NCBI GenBank assembly: GCA_023150835.1
Contig: JAKLKB010000066.1
Span: 23,114-60,090 of the forward strand
Length of the DNA stretch: 36,977 bases
Reading direction: 5' to 3'
From: Myxococcota bacterium
Lineage (GTDB): Bacteria > Myxococcota_C > UBA6777
Under the pieces are notes generated by a model. The model had not been told where the DNA came from. It saw nothing but the letters and a program-made list of their open reading frames with translations, and searched no databases. Below, one piece after another: positions 7,870 through 16,065 of the stretch. Each line of letters starts with the position of its first letter. Within the stretch, counting starts at the first letter, position 1. Made by a program: the position numbers and the translations under genes.

Positions 7870-7897
7870 TGTATACGCGGTGTGTAGCGTGGTACAA
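7870..7897 (-). promoter_or_regulatory. possible promoter for rpsP
   Basis: On minus, TTGTAC (plus 7892-7897) and TATACA (plus 7870-7875) are separated by 16 nt, 30 nt upstream of the rpsP start. Both boxes are only moderate matches, so this is tentative. Confidence 0.3.
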
Positions 7898-7968
7898 GTG
7901 AAGGAAGGGGATGATACGATATCCGAGTGATCTGTGATCGAAGGAGAGCGCGTAGACGCCCGATTGTT

Positions 7969-7990
7969 GGGCAGCCACAGGGGGCTGCCC
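7969..7990. repeat. GGGCAGCC palindrome between ffh and rpsP
   Basis: An 8-bp perfect inverted repeat, GGGCAGCC/GGCTGCCC, with a 6-nt loop, followed on plus by CCTACATTTTT. This resembles a short dispersed palindrome ('GGGCAGCCacaggGGGCTGCCCCTACA' type, pieces only) seen in many unrelated bacterial genomes. It could also act as a transcription barrier between ffh and rpsP. Confidence 0.55.
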
Positions 7991-8027
7991 CTACATTTTT
8001 ACGATCACGCAACGGGCGGATTTCGTA

Positions 8028-9401
8028 TTATTTCTTCTTTTTGCCTTTGAAGAGGCCACGAACTTTTTGTCCGATACCTCCGCCTCCGCCAAACATTCCG
8101 AATTTTTTGAGGCGTCGCATCATCTTCTTCATTTCCAAGAAGTCCTTCATCAGTTGGTTGACATCTTGGACTTGAGTACCGCTACCACGAGCGATGCGCT
8201 TGCGGCGGCTGCCGTTGAGGATGTTGTGGTTTCGCCGTTCTTCGGGCGTCATGGAGAGGATGATCGCTTCGACCCGTCGCATCTGCTTTTCGGGATCGTT
8301 TTTGGTGAGGTCGATCTGTTTCATTTGTTGGCTCATGCCGGGGATCTTGTCGAGAAGATCGGTGATCGGCCCCATTTTGCGGAGCTGTTGCATGTGTTCG
8401 AGGAAGTCTTCGAGGGTGAAGTCGTCTTCGATCAGTTTGCGTTGGAGGTCTTCGGCTTTGTTTGCGTCGTAGTTTTCTTGGGCTTTTTCGATCAAGGAAA
8501 GGACGTCACCCATCCCGAGGATGCGGGAGGCGATCCGATCAGGATAAAAGCGTTCAAGGCGATCAACTTTTTCGCCCATCCCAACGAGTTTGACGGGTTT
8601 TCCGGTGACGGAACGGATCGAAAGTGCGGCCCCACCACGAGCATCGCCGTCCATTTTGGTGAGAACAACGCCCGTGATCGAGAGGTGATCGTTGAAGGTT
8701 TTGGCGACTTGTACGGCATCTTGGCCGGTCATGGCGTCCGCAACAAACAGGATCTCTTTGGGATCGAGCGCTTCTTTGATATCGGTGATCTCAGCCATCA
8801 TGTCTTCGTCGATGTGGAGACGTCCAGCGGTATCGACGATTAGGGTATCGTATCCATTTTTGCGTGCGTAGCTGAGGGCAGCTTCGACGACGTCGACAGG
8901 ATCATCTTCGGGGTTGGTATCCCAGACATCGACGCCGATCTGTTTGGCGAGCGTTTTGAGTTGGCTGATGGCGGCGGGTCGATACACATCTGCGGGGACA
9001 AGATAAGGTCGGCGCTTTTGCTTTTTGAGCATATAGGCCATTTTGCCGCAAGTGGTGGTTTTTCCCGAACCTTGGAGGCCAACGACCATGATCACGACAG
9101 GGGGTTTGTGAGCGAGATCGAGGGCGGTATCTTCTTCAGAACCGAGCAAGCGGATCATCTCATCGTGGACGATCTTGATGAATTGCTGGCCGGGGGTGAG
9201 GGATTTCATCACCTCGGTACCGATGGAGCGTTCGCTGATATCTTGGATAAATTGCTTGACCACTTTGAAGTTGACGTCTGCCTCAAGCAAGCTCATCCGC
9301 ACGTCTTTGAGCGCGTCTTGGATATTCTTTTCGTTGAGTTTGCCTTGCCCACGCAGTTTGCGAAAGGTTTCCTCAAGTTTGCTTGTTAGGCTTTCAAACA
9401 T
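8028..9401 (-). CDS. ffh: signal recognition particle GTPase Ffh
   Basis: A 457-residue Ffh (SRP54), which binds signal peptides of nascent inner-membrane proteins and pairs with FtsY. The N domain is at 1-90 and the GTPase domain has P-loop GLQGSGKTTT (about 108-117), DTAGR and TKMDGDARGG. The methionine-rich M domain follows (HMQQLRKMGPITDLLDKIPGMSQQMKQ, then GSRRKRIARGSGT, the RNA-binding part). It ends in a Gly stretch and KGKKKK. The start at 9401 (MFESLTSKLEETFRKL) matches the family; the frame extends 7 codons further without support. A promoter-like site lies about 190 nt upstream. Confidence 0.98.
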   Translation of the reverse strand: MFESLTSKLEETFRKLRGQGKLNEKNIQDALKDVRMSLLEADVNFKVVKQFIQDISERSIGTEVMKSLTPGQQFIKIVHDEMIRLLGSEEDTALDLAHKPPVVIMVVGLQGSGKTTTCGKMAYMLKKQKRRPYLVPADVYRPAAISQLKTLAKQIGVDVWDTNPEDDPVDVVEAALSYARKNGYDTLIVDTAGRLHIDEDMMAEITDIKEALDPKEILFVADAMTGQDAVQVAKTFNDHLSITGVVLTKMDGDARGGAALSIRSVTGKPVKLVGMGEKVDRLERFYPDRIASRILGMGDVLSLIEKAQENYDANKAEDLQRKLIEDDFTLEDFLEHMQQLRKMGPITDLLDKIPGMSQQMKQIDLTKNDPEKQMRRVEAIILSMTPEERRNHNILNGSRRKRIARGSGTQVQDVNQLMKDFLEMKKMMRRLKKFGMFGGGGGIGQKVRGLFKGKKKK

Positions 9402-9555
9402 GGTCTCTCTGCACAGAAACATCCGCTTGCGCTTAGATCGCGATCAGGATCGAGCGCAAACAACACGGCGGAGGTTTGCGTTGGGTGTTAAAAGATAGGG
9501 TTCGTCAGGTGGGTGGTCGCTTCGCGCTGTATCTTTGGGGGAAGTGAACGGCCCA

Positions 9556-9798
9556 TCACGATGGCACGGGTGCCTTCTCTCTGAGGGCAGAGATAATGCC
9601 TAACCCTTGTGTGCTTGTCAACTGAAAAATCAGGGCAGGTGGGCGAGCAGAGCATTTTGGTGCGGGTGGGGGCGGCGAAGCAGGGCAAGAACGCAAAAAC
9701 AACAGCGTGAGAAGTGTGACGCCTAGCGCAAGCCAAAGAAATTCTTTTCGGAAGAGATCTGGGAGCATGGAGCCTGCTTTGTTCGGGTTGGAGGCCAT
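9556..9798 (-). CDS. possible small membrane protein
   Basis: An 80-codon frame with one hydrophobic segment (FLWLALGVTLLTLLFL, about residues 20-35) followed by a Cys/Pro-rich stretch (RSCPASPPPPAPKCSARPP). No strong ribosome-binding site precedes the ATG, and the ffh promoter-like sequence lies inside the frame. It may be a real small gene or a chance frame. No family is recognised. Apart from this frame, the 547-nt stretch 9402-9948 holds only the ffh promoter. Confidence 0.3.
   Translation of the reverse strand: MASNPNKAGSMLPDLFRKEFLWLALGVTLLTLLFLRSCPASPPPPAPKCSARPPALIFQLTSTQGLGIISALREKAPVPS
9593..9621 (-). promoter_or_regulatory. sigma-70-type promoter for ffh
   Basis: On minus, a perfect TTGACA (plus 9616-9621) is followed after 17 nt by CATTAT (plus 9593-9598; 4/6). 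The predicted start near 9586 gives a leader of about 185 nt before ffh. No other good promoter-like pair is visible between ffh and the upstream membrane protein gene. Confidence 0.5.
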
Positions 9799-9948
9799 CG
9801 GAAGACCAATGCTGGATGGAACTCAGGGGCTACAACGGTCTGCGCTGCCTTGGATTTGGAGACCACGAAAAGGCTCGTTTTATCGCAAACAGCCTCCTCT
9901 TGCCCGCTATTCGGGGCTTATCAGAGTTTCTACTGTGTTGGCTTGGGA

Positions 9949-10305
9949 TTAGACCGAGGGAGCGTCAGCGATGCGTATCATGCGGTGAAGCAGGGGAAAC
10001 TTCCATGTGCGTCCCCATAATCCAAGGACGGCTGCAAACAAATTGCACAAGATGAAGAGAACAAACCAAAGAAAGGCCACGAGATAAACCATACGCAGGG
10101 ACGTTCCTTGGAAGGCCAAGACCCATCGCACTCCTCCCAAAACAAGCCCACCGACCAAAAAGCACAGCGTCATCAGGATACCTTGTTGTGCATGAAAACG
10201 AGCATGCGGGCTTTTGGCAAGCAAAAAATACGCAGCGAAGGGGGGAACGAAACCAACAAACCCCAAATAACTCAAAAACACAGGGATCTTGTCTTGATCT
10301 TGCAT
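9949..10305 (-). CDS. small multipass membrane protein, DUF4870/Tic20-like
   Basis: A 118-residue protein from the ATG at 10305, chosen because GGAGAG lies 7 nt before it; an ATG at 10320 is also possible. It has three hydrophobic segments: IPVFLSYLGFVGFVPPFAAYFLL, GILMTLCFLVGGLVLGGV and MVYLVAFLWFVLFILCNLFAAVLGLW. Between the first two is KSPHARFHAQQGI, the 'S..vrfHa.Qa' signature of DUF4870/Tic20-like proteins. The function of the family in bacteria is not known. It is monocistronic or the first gene ahead of ffh. Confidence 0.72.
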   Translation of the reverse strand: MQDQDKIPVFLSYLGFVGFVPPFAAYFLLAKSPHARFHAQQGILMTLCFLVGGLVLGGVRWVLAFQGTSLRMVYLVAFLWFVLFILCNLFAAVLGLWGRTWKFPLLHRMIRIADAPSV

Positions 10306-10490
10306 TCGCCATCTCTCCATGATGCGCTAAATGAATGGAAATTCATAATTTTTTCTTTTGGAGAAGAGTTGCAATTGGGATGGAGGGTAGATTATCCTCC
10401 GTGCGCTGTCAATGTGAGTAAGAAGGCCCGCAGGCGCGAAACAGCGCGGAGGGAAGGGGCCTTGCGAAATGTAAAGTAAGGAGAGTTGAG

Positions 10491-11936
10491 TTGACACGGC
10501 GAGCAAAGATAGTGGCCACGTTGGGGCCGAGTTCGAGTACAGAAGAGCAGATCGAAGCCTTGGTGTGGGCAGGGATGAATGTGGCGCGCCTGAATTTTTC
10601 GCATGGTTCGCACAAGATGCACGCTGAGGTTTACAAGAGCATCCGTCGTGTTTCGGAGCGTCTGGGACGCCAAGTGGCGATCTTGCAGGATCTTCCCGGT
10701 CCCAAGATCCGCATCGGCACGATGAAGGAAGGCGTGGTACTCAAGGAACGCGATCTGTTTACGTTGCAAGTCGGCGATGGAGAAGGGGACGAAAAGCGCG
10801 CCTATACGACGTTTGAGCCCTTGCCTCGGGACGTTCGGCAGGGTGAAAAGGTGCTGATCGATGATGGCAAATTGGTTTTGCGTGTCAACGAAGTTGACGG
10901 ACTGAGCGTGCATTGCGAAGTGATCGTGGGAGGGAATCTATACGGACGGAAGGGGTTGAATCTGCCTGAGTCGACGTTGAGTATCCCGTCCTTTACGGAA
11001 AAAGATCACGAACACCTGAAGTTTGGTTTGGAGATGGGGGTGGATCTGGTCGCGCTTTCTTTTGTTCGAGACGCACGCGATATCACACGGTTGCGCCGAG
11101 CGATCGCGGCGTCGGGCCGTCAAGTTCAAGTGATTGCAAAGATCGAAAAACCCGAAGCCATCGCAAACTTGCATGAGATCTTGGCTGAGTCGGATGGTGT
11201 GATGGTGGCGCGTGGCGATCTTGCGGTCGAGATGAGCACCGAAGAAGTGCCGATCTTGCAAAAGCGCGTGATCGAAGAAGCCAATCGACGCGGCAAGCTG
11301 GTGATCACCGCAACACAGATGTTGGAGTCGATGACCGAAGGCACAATGCCCACACGCGCCGAAGCTTCGGACGTTGCGAATGCTGTGTTTGATGGAACGG
11401 ATGCGTTGATGTTGAGTGCGGAGTCTGCATCGGGCCGTTATCCCGTTCAGTCGGTCGAGATGATGTCGCGGATTATTTGTGCCGCAGAACGAGCGTCTCA
11501 TGCGCGTGCGGCTCAACCTCCCGATCTGATCCAAGATCCCAAGCCTTTCCGAAACCTGATCGCCAAAGCCGCAGCGTTGATCGCCAAAACGCTCAATGCA
11601 CGGGCGCTTGTTGTGTTCACATACACGGGAACCACCGCACGGCTGGTGAGCTCGTATCGACCAAGCGCCGAGATCGTCGCGTTTACACCTTCGCCTGTGG
11701 TGGCGCGGCGAATGATCTCGTACTGGGGAACCCGCTCGTTTGTTTGGGAAAACGAGCTGGGACCGCTCGAAGAGATGATCCCGCAAATGGACAAGTTTCT
11801 TTGCCGCTATCATCTCGCAGAGAGCGAAGATTGCGTGGTGATCGTCTCCGAAAACAGCATCCGCTTGCATCGTGTGGGGACACCCTTTTATGACGATAGC
11901 AACCGCTCCTACGACGATATCAGCGCCTTGATTTGA
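10491..11936 (+). CDS. pyk: pyruvate kinase
   Basis: A 481-residue pyruvate kinase, the last ATP-forming step of glycolysis (PEP + ADP to pyruvate + ATP). The start is a TTG at 10491 with AAGGAGAG about 7 nt upstream. This gives MTRRAKIVATLGPSS, the expected N-terminus. Core motifs are GMNVARLNFSHGSH, DLPGPKIRIG, the active-site block VIAKIEKPEAIANL, then DGVMVARGDLAVE, and ATQMLESM...PTRAEASDVANAVFDG. The C-terminal domain (from about residue 360) is present and full length. The gene has no operon partner upstream, and an 185-nt gap separates it from the next gene. Confidence 0.98.
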   Translation: MTRRAKIVATLGPSSSTEEQIEALVWAGMNVARLNFSHGSHKMHAEVYKSIRRVSERLGRQVAILQDLPGPKIRIGTMKEGVVLKERDLFTLQVGDGEGDEKRAYTTFEPLPRDVRQGEKVLIDDGKLVLRVNEVDGLSVHCEVIVGGNLYGRKGLNLPESTLSIPSFTEKDHEHLKFGLEMGVDLVALSFVRDARDITRLRRAIAASGRQVQVIAKIEKPEAIANLHEILAESDGVMVARGDLAVEMSTEEVPILQKRVIEEANRRGKLVITATQMLESMTEGTMPTRAEASDVANAVFDGTDALMLSAESASGRYPVQSVEMMSRIICAAERASHARAAQPPDLIQDPKPFRNLIAKAAALIAKTLNARALVVFTYTGTTARLVSSYRPSAEIVAFTPSPVVARRMISYWGTRSFVWENELGPLEEMIPQMDKFLCRYHLAESEDCVVIVSENSIRLHRVGTPFYDDSNRSYDDISALI

Positions 11937-12009
11937 TCCTCAAAGAGCCTTGGATGGAAAGCTCCTCCCTTTTGTGTTGCCCACCTTTTGGTTTTGGATG
12001 GCTTGCAGA

Positions 12010-12039
12010 TTGACGCCGTTGTCGAATCCTGTCTATACT
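12010..12039 (+). promoter_or_regulatory. sigma-70-type promoter for the PEGA-protein gene
   Basis: TTGACG (12010-12015) and TATACT (12034-12039) match the consensus at 5/6 each and are 18 nt apart. The predicted start near 12046 rules out the upstream start codon at 12047 for the next gene and favours a start at 12110 or 12122. Confidence 0.5.
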
Positions 12040-12121
12040 CAGCCGCTTGTCGCGGGGTGTGATGCGTTGTCTGCTTGCATCCAAGCGCCGGTGTGGCTTT
12101 GTTTGTGTGATGGGATTGAAC

Positions 12122-14251
12122 ATGTACTCGTACGGAAAGAACCGACAGAACGGGCGAAAGCTCTTTTGGATGTGCTGCCTTTGGGCGATCGGATGGGGTC
12201 TTGGGGAGGGGGCCGCATGGGCGCAACAAACAACGGTGGTGGTGTTGCCTTTTGTCTCGACGTCTTCACGCGACAAGATCGATGCTCTTGCTGAGGTTTC
12301 GCCCAAACTTGCGAGCTTTTTGCAGAAGGTCAATCTTTCGGCGTCGGCTTTGGGAGCCAAGATCCAACCCAAAGTCGCGGCTCTCCCGTTTTTGAAGGAG
12401 TACACCGAAGGGATTGCACAGCACAAAGCGGGCGCTGCCTTGCTCAAACAAGGAAAACCCGAGCAAGCCAAAAAAGAACTTGAATCCGCGATGGAGAAGC
12501 TCGAAAAAGGGCTTGTTCACGTCAAGGACTTTGACGATATCTTGGAACTTTACCGATTGATCGGCTTTTCCGCTTTTCAGTTGGGTATGAACGAACAAGG
12601 AGAGCGGGCCATCCAACACATGGGCTATCTGGCTCCTGAACGAAAGTATGCGCGCAGCCAGATGATCCCTGTGCTTCTGCGCATCCTCCAAAGCGCCCAG
12701 CGTCAGGCCAAAAATGGCCGTGCTATCTTGCGGATCGAAGCTCCCGAAGGCAGCACCGTCACTTTGAACGCTCAGACACTTACAGGTTCGTCTCCTTTTA
12801 CAGTCCGAAAGCTAATGCCCGGCAAGCATTATGTGTGGGTGAAAAAAGAGGGATCCAAAACCCACGCCCAAACCCTCGAACTCAAGGCGGGGGCGACAAC
12901 TCCTTTGCGTGTTGAGTTGGAGGCCGGAGCAGCTACTTCTTCCTCGACATCCGCAGATCTGTCTGCACAAGGAGCCGAAGCCCGTACTCGCCTTCGCCTT
13001 GGAACCACCGACACCGAATTGCGCCGGATCTGTTCGGAGATCGCAGAGGGCCTTTCTGCCGCTTTTCTGGTCTTGGGTTACGCAACGCGTGCGGAAACTC
13101 GCTATGATCTGTCCTTGTTTGTCTATCGGCACAAAGACAAGATCCTCAAAAAAGCGGGCGAACTTCAACTCGACCTCGAATTGTTGGAAGTCGATATCAA
13201 ATCCTTTGAGGCATCGCGTCAGATCAAAAAAGTCATCGATGCTTTTGATTCCCAACCCACCGTTACTTGGTCGCAAACAGCCGTTGCTTCTGCAACACCC
13301 GCCCCAAATCCAACCACCCCAACCGCAAACCCAGCAAACCCAACCAACACCACCACACCGACCCCTTCCACAAGCACAAACACACCAACGCCCCGTCGCG
13401 CCAACGATGCCCCTGAAGAAGACGACGAATTGATGATGGGCGGAAAAAAGCCCGCACATCGGCCTGCTCCGCGACCCGAACCACGTCCTGCACAGCCCGA
13501 ACCGCGACCCGAACCACGTCCTGCACAGCCCGAACCGCGACCCGAACCACGTCCTGCACAGCCCGAACCGCGACCCGAACCACGTCCTGCACAGCCCGAC
13601 TCACGGCCTGAACCGCGACCTGTACAGCCCGACTCACGGCCTGAACCGCGACCTGTACAGCCCGACTCACGGCCTGAACCGCGACCTGTACAGCCCGACT
13701 CACGGCCTGAACCGCAGCCCGACCCGCGCCCTGTGCAGCCCGACTTACGGCCTATTCCACAACCTACTCGCACAGCAGCCCCACGCCTCTCCCAAGCACA
13801 ACAAGCGATTCGTCCCCCCGACGATATCCGCAACGGCTTTAATGCAGATCGCGAGATCGATTGGTCCAACCCCATCCCCAAAGTGGCGCGCCTTGCGCCC
13901 CGCGATGACGAACCCCGAGACGAGGAACCCCGTTCTTCTCGCGCTTCACCAACTTCGGCACAGCCCGAATCACGGCCTGAATCACGGCCTGAATCACGGC
14001 CCGAACCGCCTCGCCGAACCGATCCTGAGGACGACTCTCTGGATGGTGGAAAACGCACCGCGATGGCACCCATTACTCGTCCTCCAACGCCTGTGCCCGC
14101 AAAAGCCCTCCCCGTCACGCAAACATGGTGGTTCTGGACGCTGATCGGTGTGGGTTCTGTTGCGGTGGTTGCAGGTGTCACGGTTGCGATCATCCAAGCC
14201 CAGCCTCCGACGGCCTATGATGTCTTCGTGAATGTCAACCCACCCAATTAA
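12122..14251 (+). CDS. exported PEGA-domain protein with TPR-like helices, Pro/Arg repeats and a C-terminal membrane segment
   Basis: About 709 residues from the ATG at 12122. An ATG at 12110 is also possible, and the frame is open to 12047. Residues 1-35 are a signal peptide (RKLFWMCCLWAIGWGLGEGAAWA, cleavage before QQ). A helical region with TPR-like character follows (GAALLKQGKPEQAKKELESAMEKLEKGL). A PEGA-like beta domain spans about 199-270 (ILRIEAPEGSTVTLNAQ...PGKHYVWVKKEG). Residues about 450-555 are built of Pro/Glu/Arg 11-mers. A hydrophobic segment WWFWTLIGVGSVAVVAGVTVAII is near the end (about 670-694). This layout is common in Myxococcota envelope proteins. The function is unknown, possibly a periplasmic scaffold spanning the envelope. 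The Kelch lipoprotein genes follow directly. Confidence 0.85.
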   Translation: MYSYGKNRQNGRKLFWMCCLWAIGWGLGEGAAWAQQTTVVVLPFVSTSSRDKIDALAEVSPKLASFLQKVNLSASALGAKIQPKVAALPFLKEYTEGIAQHKAGAALLKQGKPEQAKKELESAMEKLEKGLVHVKDFDDILELYRLIGFSAFQLGMNEQGERAIQHMGYLAPERKYARSQMIPVLLRILQSAQRQAKNGRAILRIEAPEGSTVTLNAQTLTGSSPFTVRKLMPGKHYVWVKKEGSKTHAQTLELKAGATTPLRVELEAGAATSSSTSADLSAQGAEARTRLRLGTTDTELRRICSEIAEGLSAAFLVLGYATRAETRYDLSLFVYRHKDKILKKAGELQLDLELLEVDIKSFEASRQIKKVIDAFDSQPTVTWSQTAVASATPAPNPTTPTANPANPTNTTTPTPSTSTNTPTPRRANDAPEEDDELMMGGKKPAHRPAPRPEPRPAQPEPRPEPRPAQPEPRPEPRPAQPEPRPEPRPAQPDSRPEPRPVQPDSRPEPRPVQPDSRPEPRPVQPDSRPEPQPDPRPVQPDLRPIPQPTRTAAPRLSQAQQAIRPPDDIRNGFNADREIDWSNPIPKVARLAPRDDEPRDEEPRSSRASPTSAQPESRPESRPESRPEPPRRTDPEDDSLDGGKRTAMAPITRPPTPVPAKALPVTQTWWFWTLIGVGSVAVVAGVTVAIIQAQPPTAYDVFVNVNPPN
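13471..13740 (+). repeat. 33-nt in-frame tandem repeats in the PEGA-protein gene
   Basis: About eight units of 33 nt encode an 11-residue Pro/Arg-rich motif. Four units are of type RPEPRPAQPEP, followed by three to four of type RPEPRPVQPDS. The switch from A to V and E to D/S happens once and is then copied. This indicates expansion by local duplication of two different parent units. A shorter relict (SRPESRPESRPE) lies near 13970-14000. Confidence 0.9.
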
Positions 14252-14310
14252 AGAACCCCTGTGTGGAGCGTATTGCTGCTGTCCGGCGGACGCTTTCGAG
14301 GATCTTGGAT

Positions 14311-15960
14311 ATGCGATTTGTCATGCGCCTACCTGTTCGGCTTGTTGTTTTGTGGATGTTTTCGTGGACGATGGCTTGCAACCAGACTCCTTTTCAAATG
14401 GAAATTGTTCCCACATTCGGTCAGAGCTTTGCTGATTTGGATGTCTTGTCTTTTCAGATCACAGGGCCTGCTTTAAAAAAGGCGGAAGGCGGCACGCCCT
14501 TGGCCTTTGATGCTTCCGTACAAAGCGGGAAAATGGAGTATCCGAGTATCGTCTTGGATGGCGAATCCAAAGAGAAATGGTTGCGCGTTCAGGCACTCGG
14601 TTTGAATCAGAACTCGAACGTGCAGGCATTCGGGGCAGGCCGATTTGACTTCCCCAACGCAAATCCCTCGGTGTTTCGTATCTTGTTGAGCCGCACAGAT
14701 TCTTTTGGTTGGTTGACGCGGATGGATGGCGCACAAAATGGCCGAAGCTCCTTGATCTCCAAGATCGTCGGCCACCAAAGTATGGCTTTGCCCGATGGTC
14801 GCGTGTTGTTGATCGGTGGAGTGACCCAATTTACCGAAGACAACGCGCTCGTGACGCTCGAAGCCCGCGAACATCTGCTCAAGCGAGTGATGATCTACAA
14901 CCCCAACGATGGGTCGTTTACAACGTCTGCACAGGAATTTGCCAATCCTCGGGCGTTTCATTCCGCTTCGTGGCTAGACGCAAACCGCATCCTTGTGGTC
15001 GGTGGTATCGGTGTGATCGGAACATCGAGTGGTTTTCAGGTGCAATCGCTCGGTTCTGCCGAGATCGTCGATGTGTCAAATCCCAACAGTATCCGCATCG
15101 TCGCTGCACCCGATCAACCCAAACGTGCGAGGGCTTTTCATCGCGCAGTCACGCTCTCGGATAGCTCGGTCTTGTTTGTGGGGGGAGTCGCCAATCCGCT
15201 TCTTGGAAGTGACGGGAGCGCACGTCAAGGCCAAGAAGTTTTGTTTTTAGAGATGTTTGACCATTCTTCGGAAAAGTTTATCGAAGTCGCAAGTGTTTCA
15301 CCCGACCCGAAGATCGGGCGAGTTTGGCATCGTGCGACGGCCTTTTCGGATGATACGGTCTTGGTGACGGGCGGGCTGCGCATCGACGAAAATGGAAAAC
15401 GCAAAACAGCCGATGAACACTTGCTTTTGAAGCGCAGCGGTACGTCTTGGAATCTCTCCGTGATCGAAGTCGAGAGCGCAGGGGGGCGCAAGCGCTTCGA
15501 TCACACCGCAACCCTCGCAAAAGACGGAGACAGCGAGTGGGTGGTCGTGGCTGGAGGCCGCTATATCGAAACCAACGCGATGCTGCGCCCTTTGGAGATC
15601 TGGGACAAGCAAGGCAAATTGGTGACAGGTACCACCAACCTCACCGAAACACGCTACGGTCACGGAGCGATCTGGATCCCCGAGCAAAAGGAAGTCTTGT
15701 TGGGAGGAGGACTTAGCACTTCGAGCGGCGGACTGAAGCCTGTTTTCCAAGGCGAATCTGTGAAGATCCCGAGCTTTGCGGTTGAATCACGCCCACAGAT
15801 CCAAGAAAAAAGTGGTCGTTATCGTTGTGATCCTTTGCGTGTCGACGCGGATGGACGGTCGTTTTGGTTGGGTGGCGCGAACAGCGTCGGAGACAGTGGC
15901 CGTGTGTTTGTGGGCCTTGATACGGGAGAGATCTACACGCCGCGTATCAATGCTCCCTAA
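14311..15960 (+). CDS. Kelch-repeat lipoprotein (first of pair)
   Basis: 549 residues from the ATG at 14311 (GAGGA about 9 nt upstream). The frame is open to a GTG at 14263. The N-terminus MRFVMRLPVRLVVLWMFSWTMAC is a lipoprotein signal with Cys23. The body carries about six Kelch-type blades: GHQSMALPDGRVLLIGGV, RAFHSASWLDANRILVVGG, RAFHRAVTLSDSSVLFVGG, RVWHRATAFSDDTVLVTGG, RFDHTATLAKDG...VVVAGG and RYGHGAIWIPEQKEVLLGGG. These predict a beta-propeller on the membrane surface. The partner is unknown. It follows the PEGA gene by 59 nt and precedes a paralogue, so these three likely form one operon. Confidence 0.85.
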   Translation: MRFVMRLPVRLVVLWMFSWTMACNQTPFQMEIVPTFGQSFADLDVLSFQITGPALKKAEGGTPLAFDASVQSGKMEYPSIVLDGESKEKWLRVQALGLNQNSNVQAFGAGRFDFPNANPSVFRILLSRTDSFGWLTRMDGAQNGRSSLISKIVGHQSMALPDGRVLLIGGVTQFTEDNALVTLEAREHLLKRVMIYNPNDGSFTTSAQEFANPRAFHSASWLDANRILVVGGIGVIGTSSGFQVQSLGSAEIVDVSNPNSIRIVAAPDQPKRARAFHRAVTLSDSSVLFVGGVANPLLGSDGSARQGQEVLFLEMFDHSSEKFIEVASVSPDPKIGRVWHRATAFSDDTVLVTGGLRIDENGKRKTADEHLLLKRSGTSWNLSVIEVESAGGRKRFDHTATLAKDGDSEWVVVAGGRYIETNAMLRPLEIWDKQGKLVTGTTNLTETRYGHGAIWIPEQKEVLLGGGLSTSSGGLKPVFQGESVKIPSFAVESRPQIQEKSGRYRCDPLRVDADGRSFWLGGANSVGDSGRVFVGLDTGEIYTPRINAP

Positions 15961-16065
15961 CATCCGTTGGTTTGTTGGTGCAAACGCCTCGAAGAAGATA
16001 TCGATGCCTGTAAGGGCATCGTTTGGAAAAGCGCTGCGGCGCAGAGACTAAGAAGGATCTAGTGT

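Noticed and set aside
10331-10354. ATGAAT/ATTCAT hairpin followed by T6, terminator-like
   Set aside because: It lies between divergent genes, with no plus-strand transcript to end. More likely part of the AT-rich promoter region of pyk.
13219-14193. 324-codon minus-strand frame rich in Gly/Arg/Ser
   Set aside because: A shadow of the Pro/Arg repeats of the PEGA-protein gene, with no start signal or family match.
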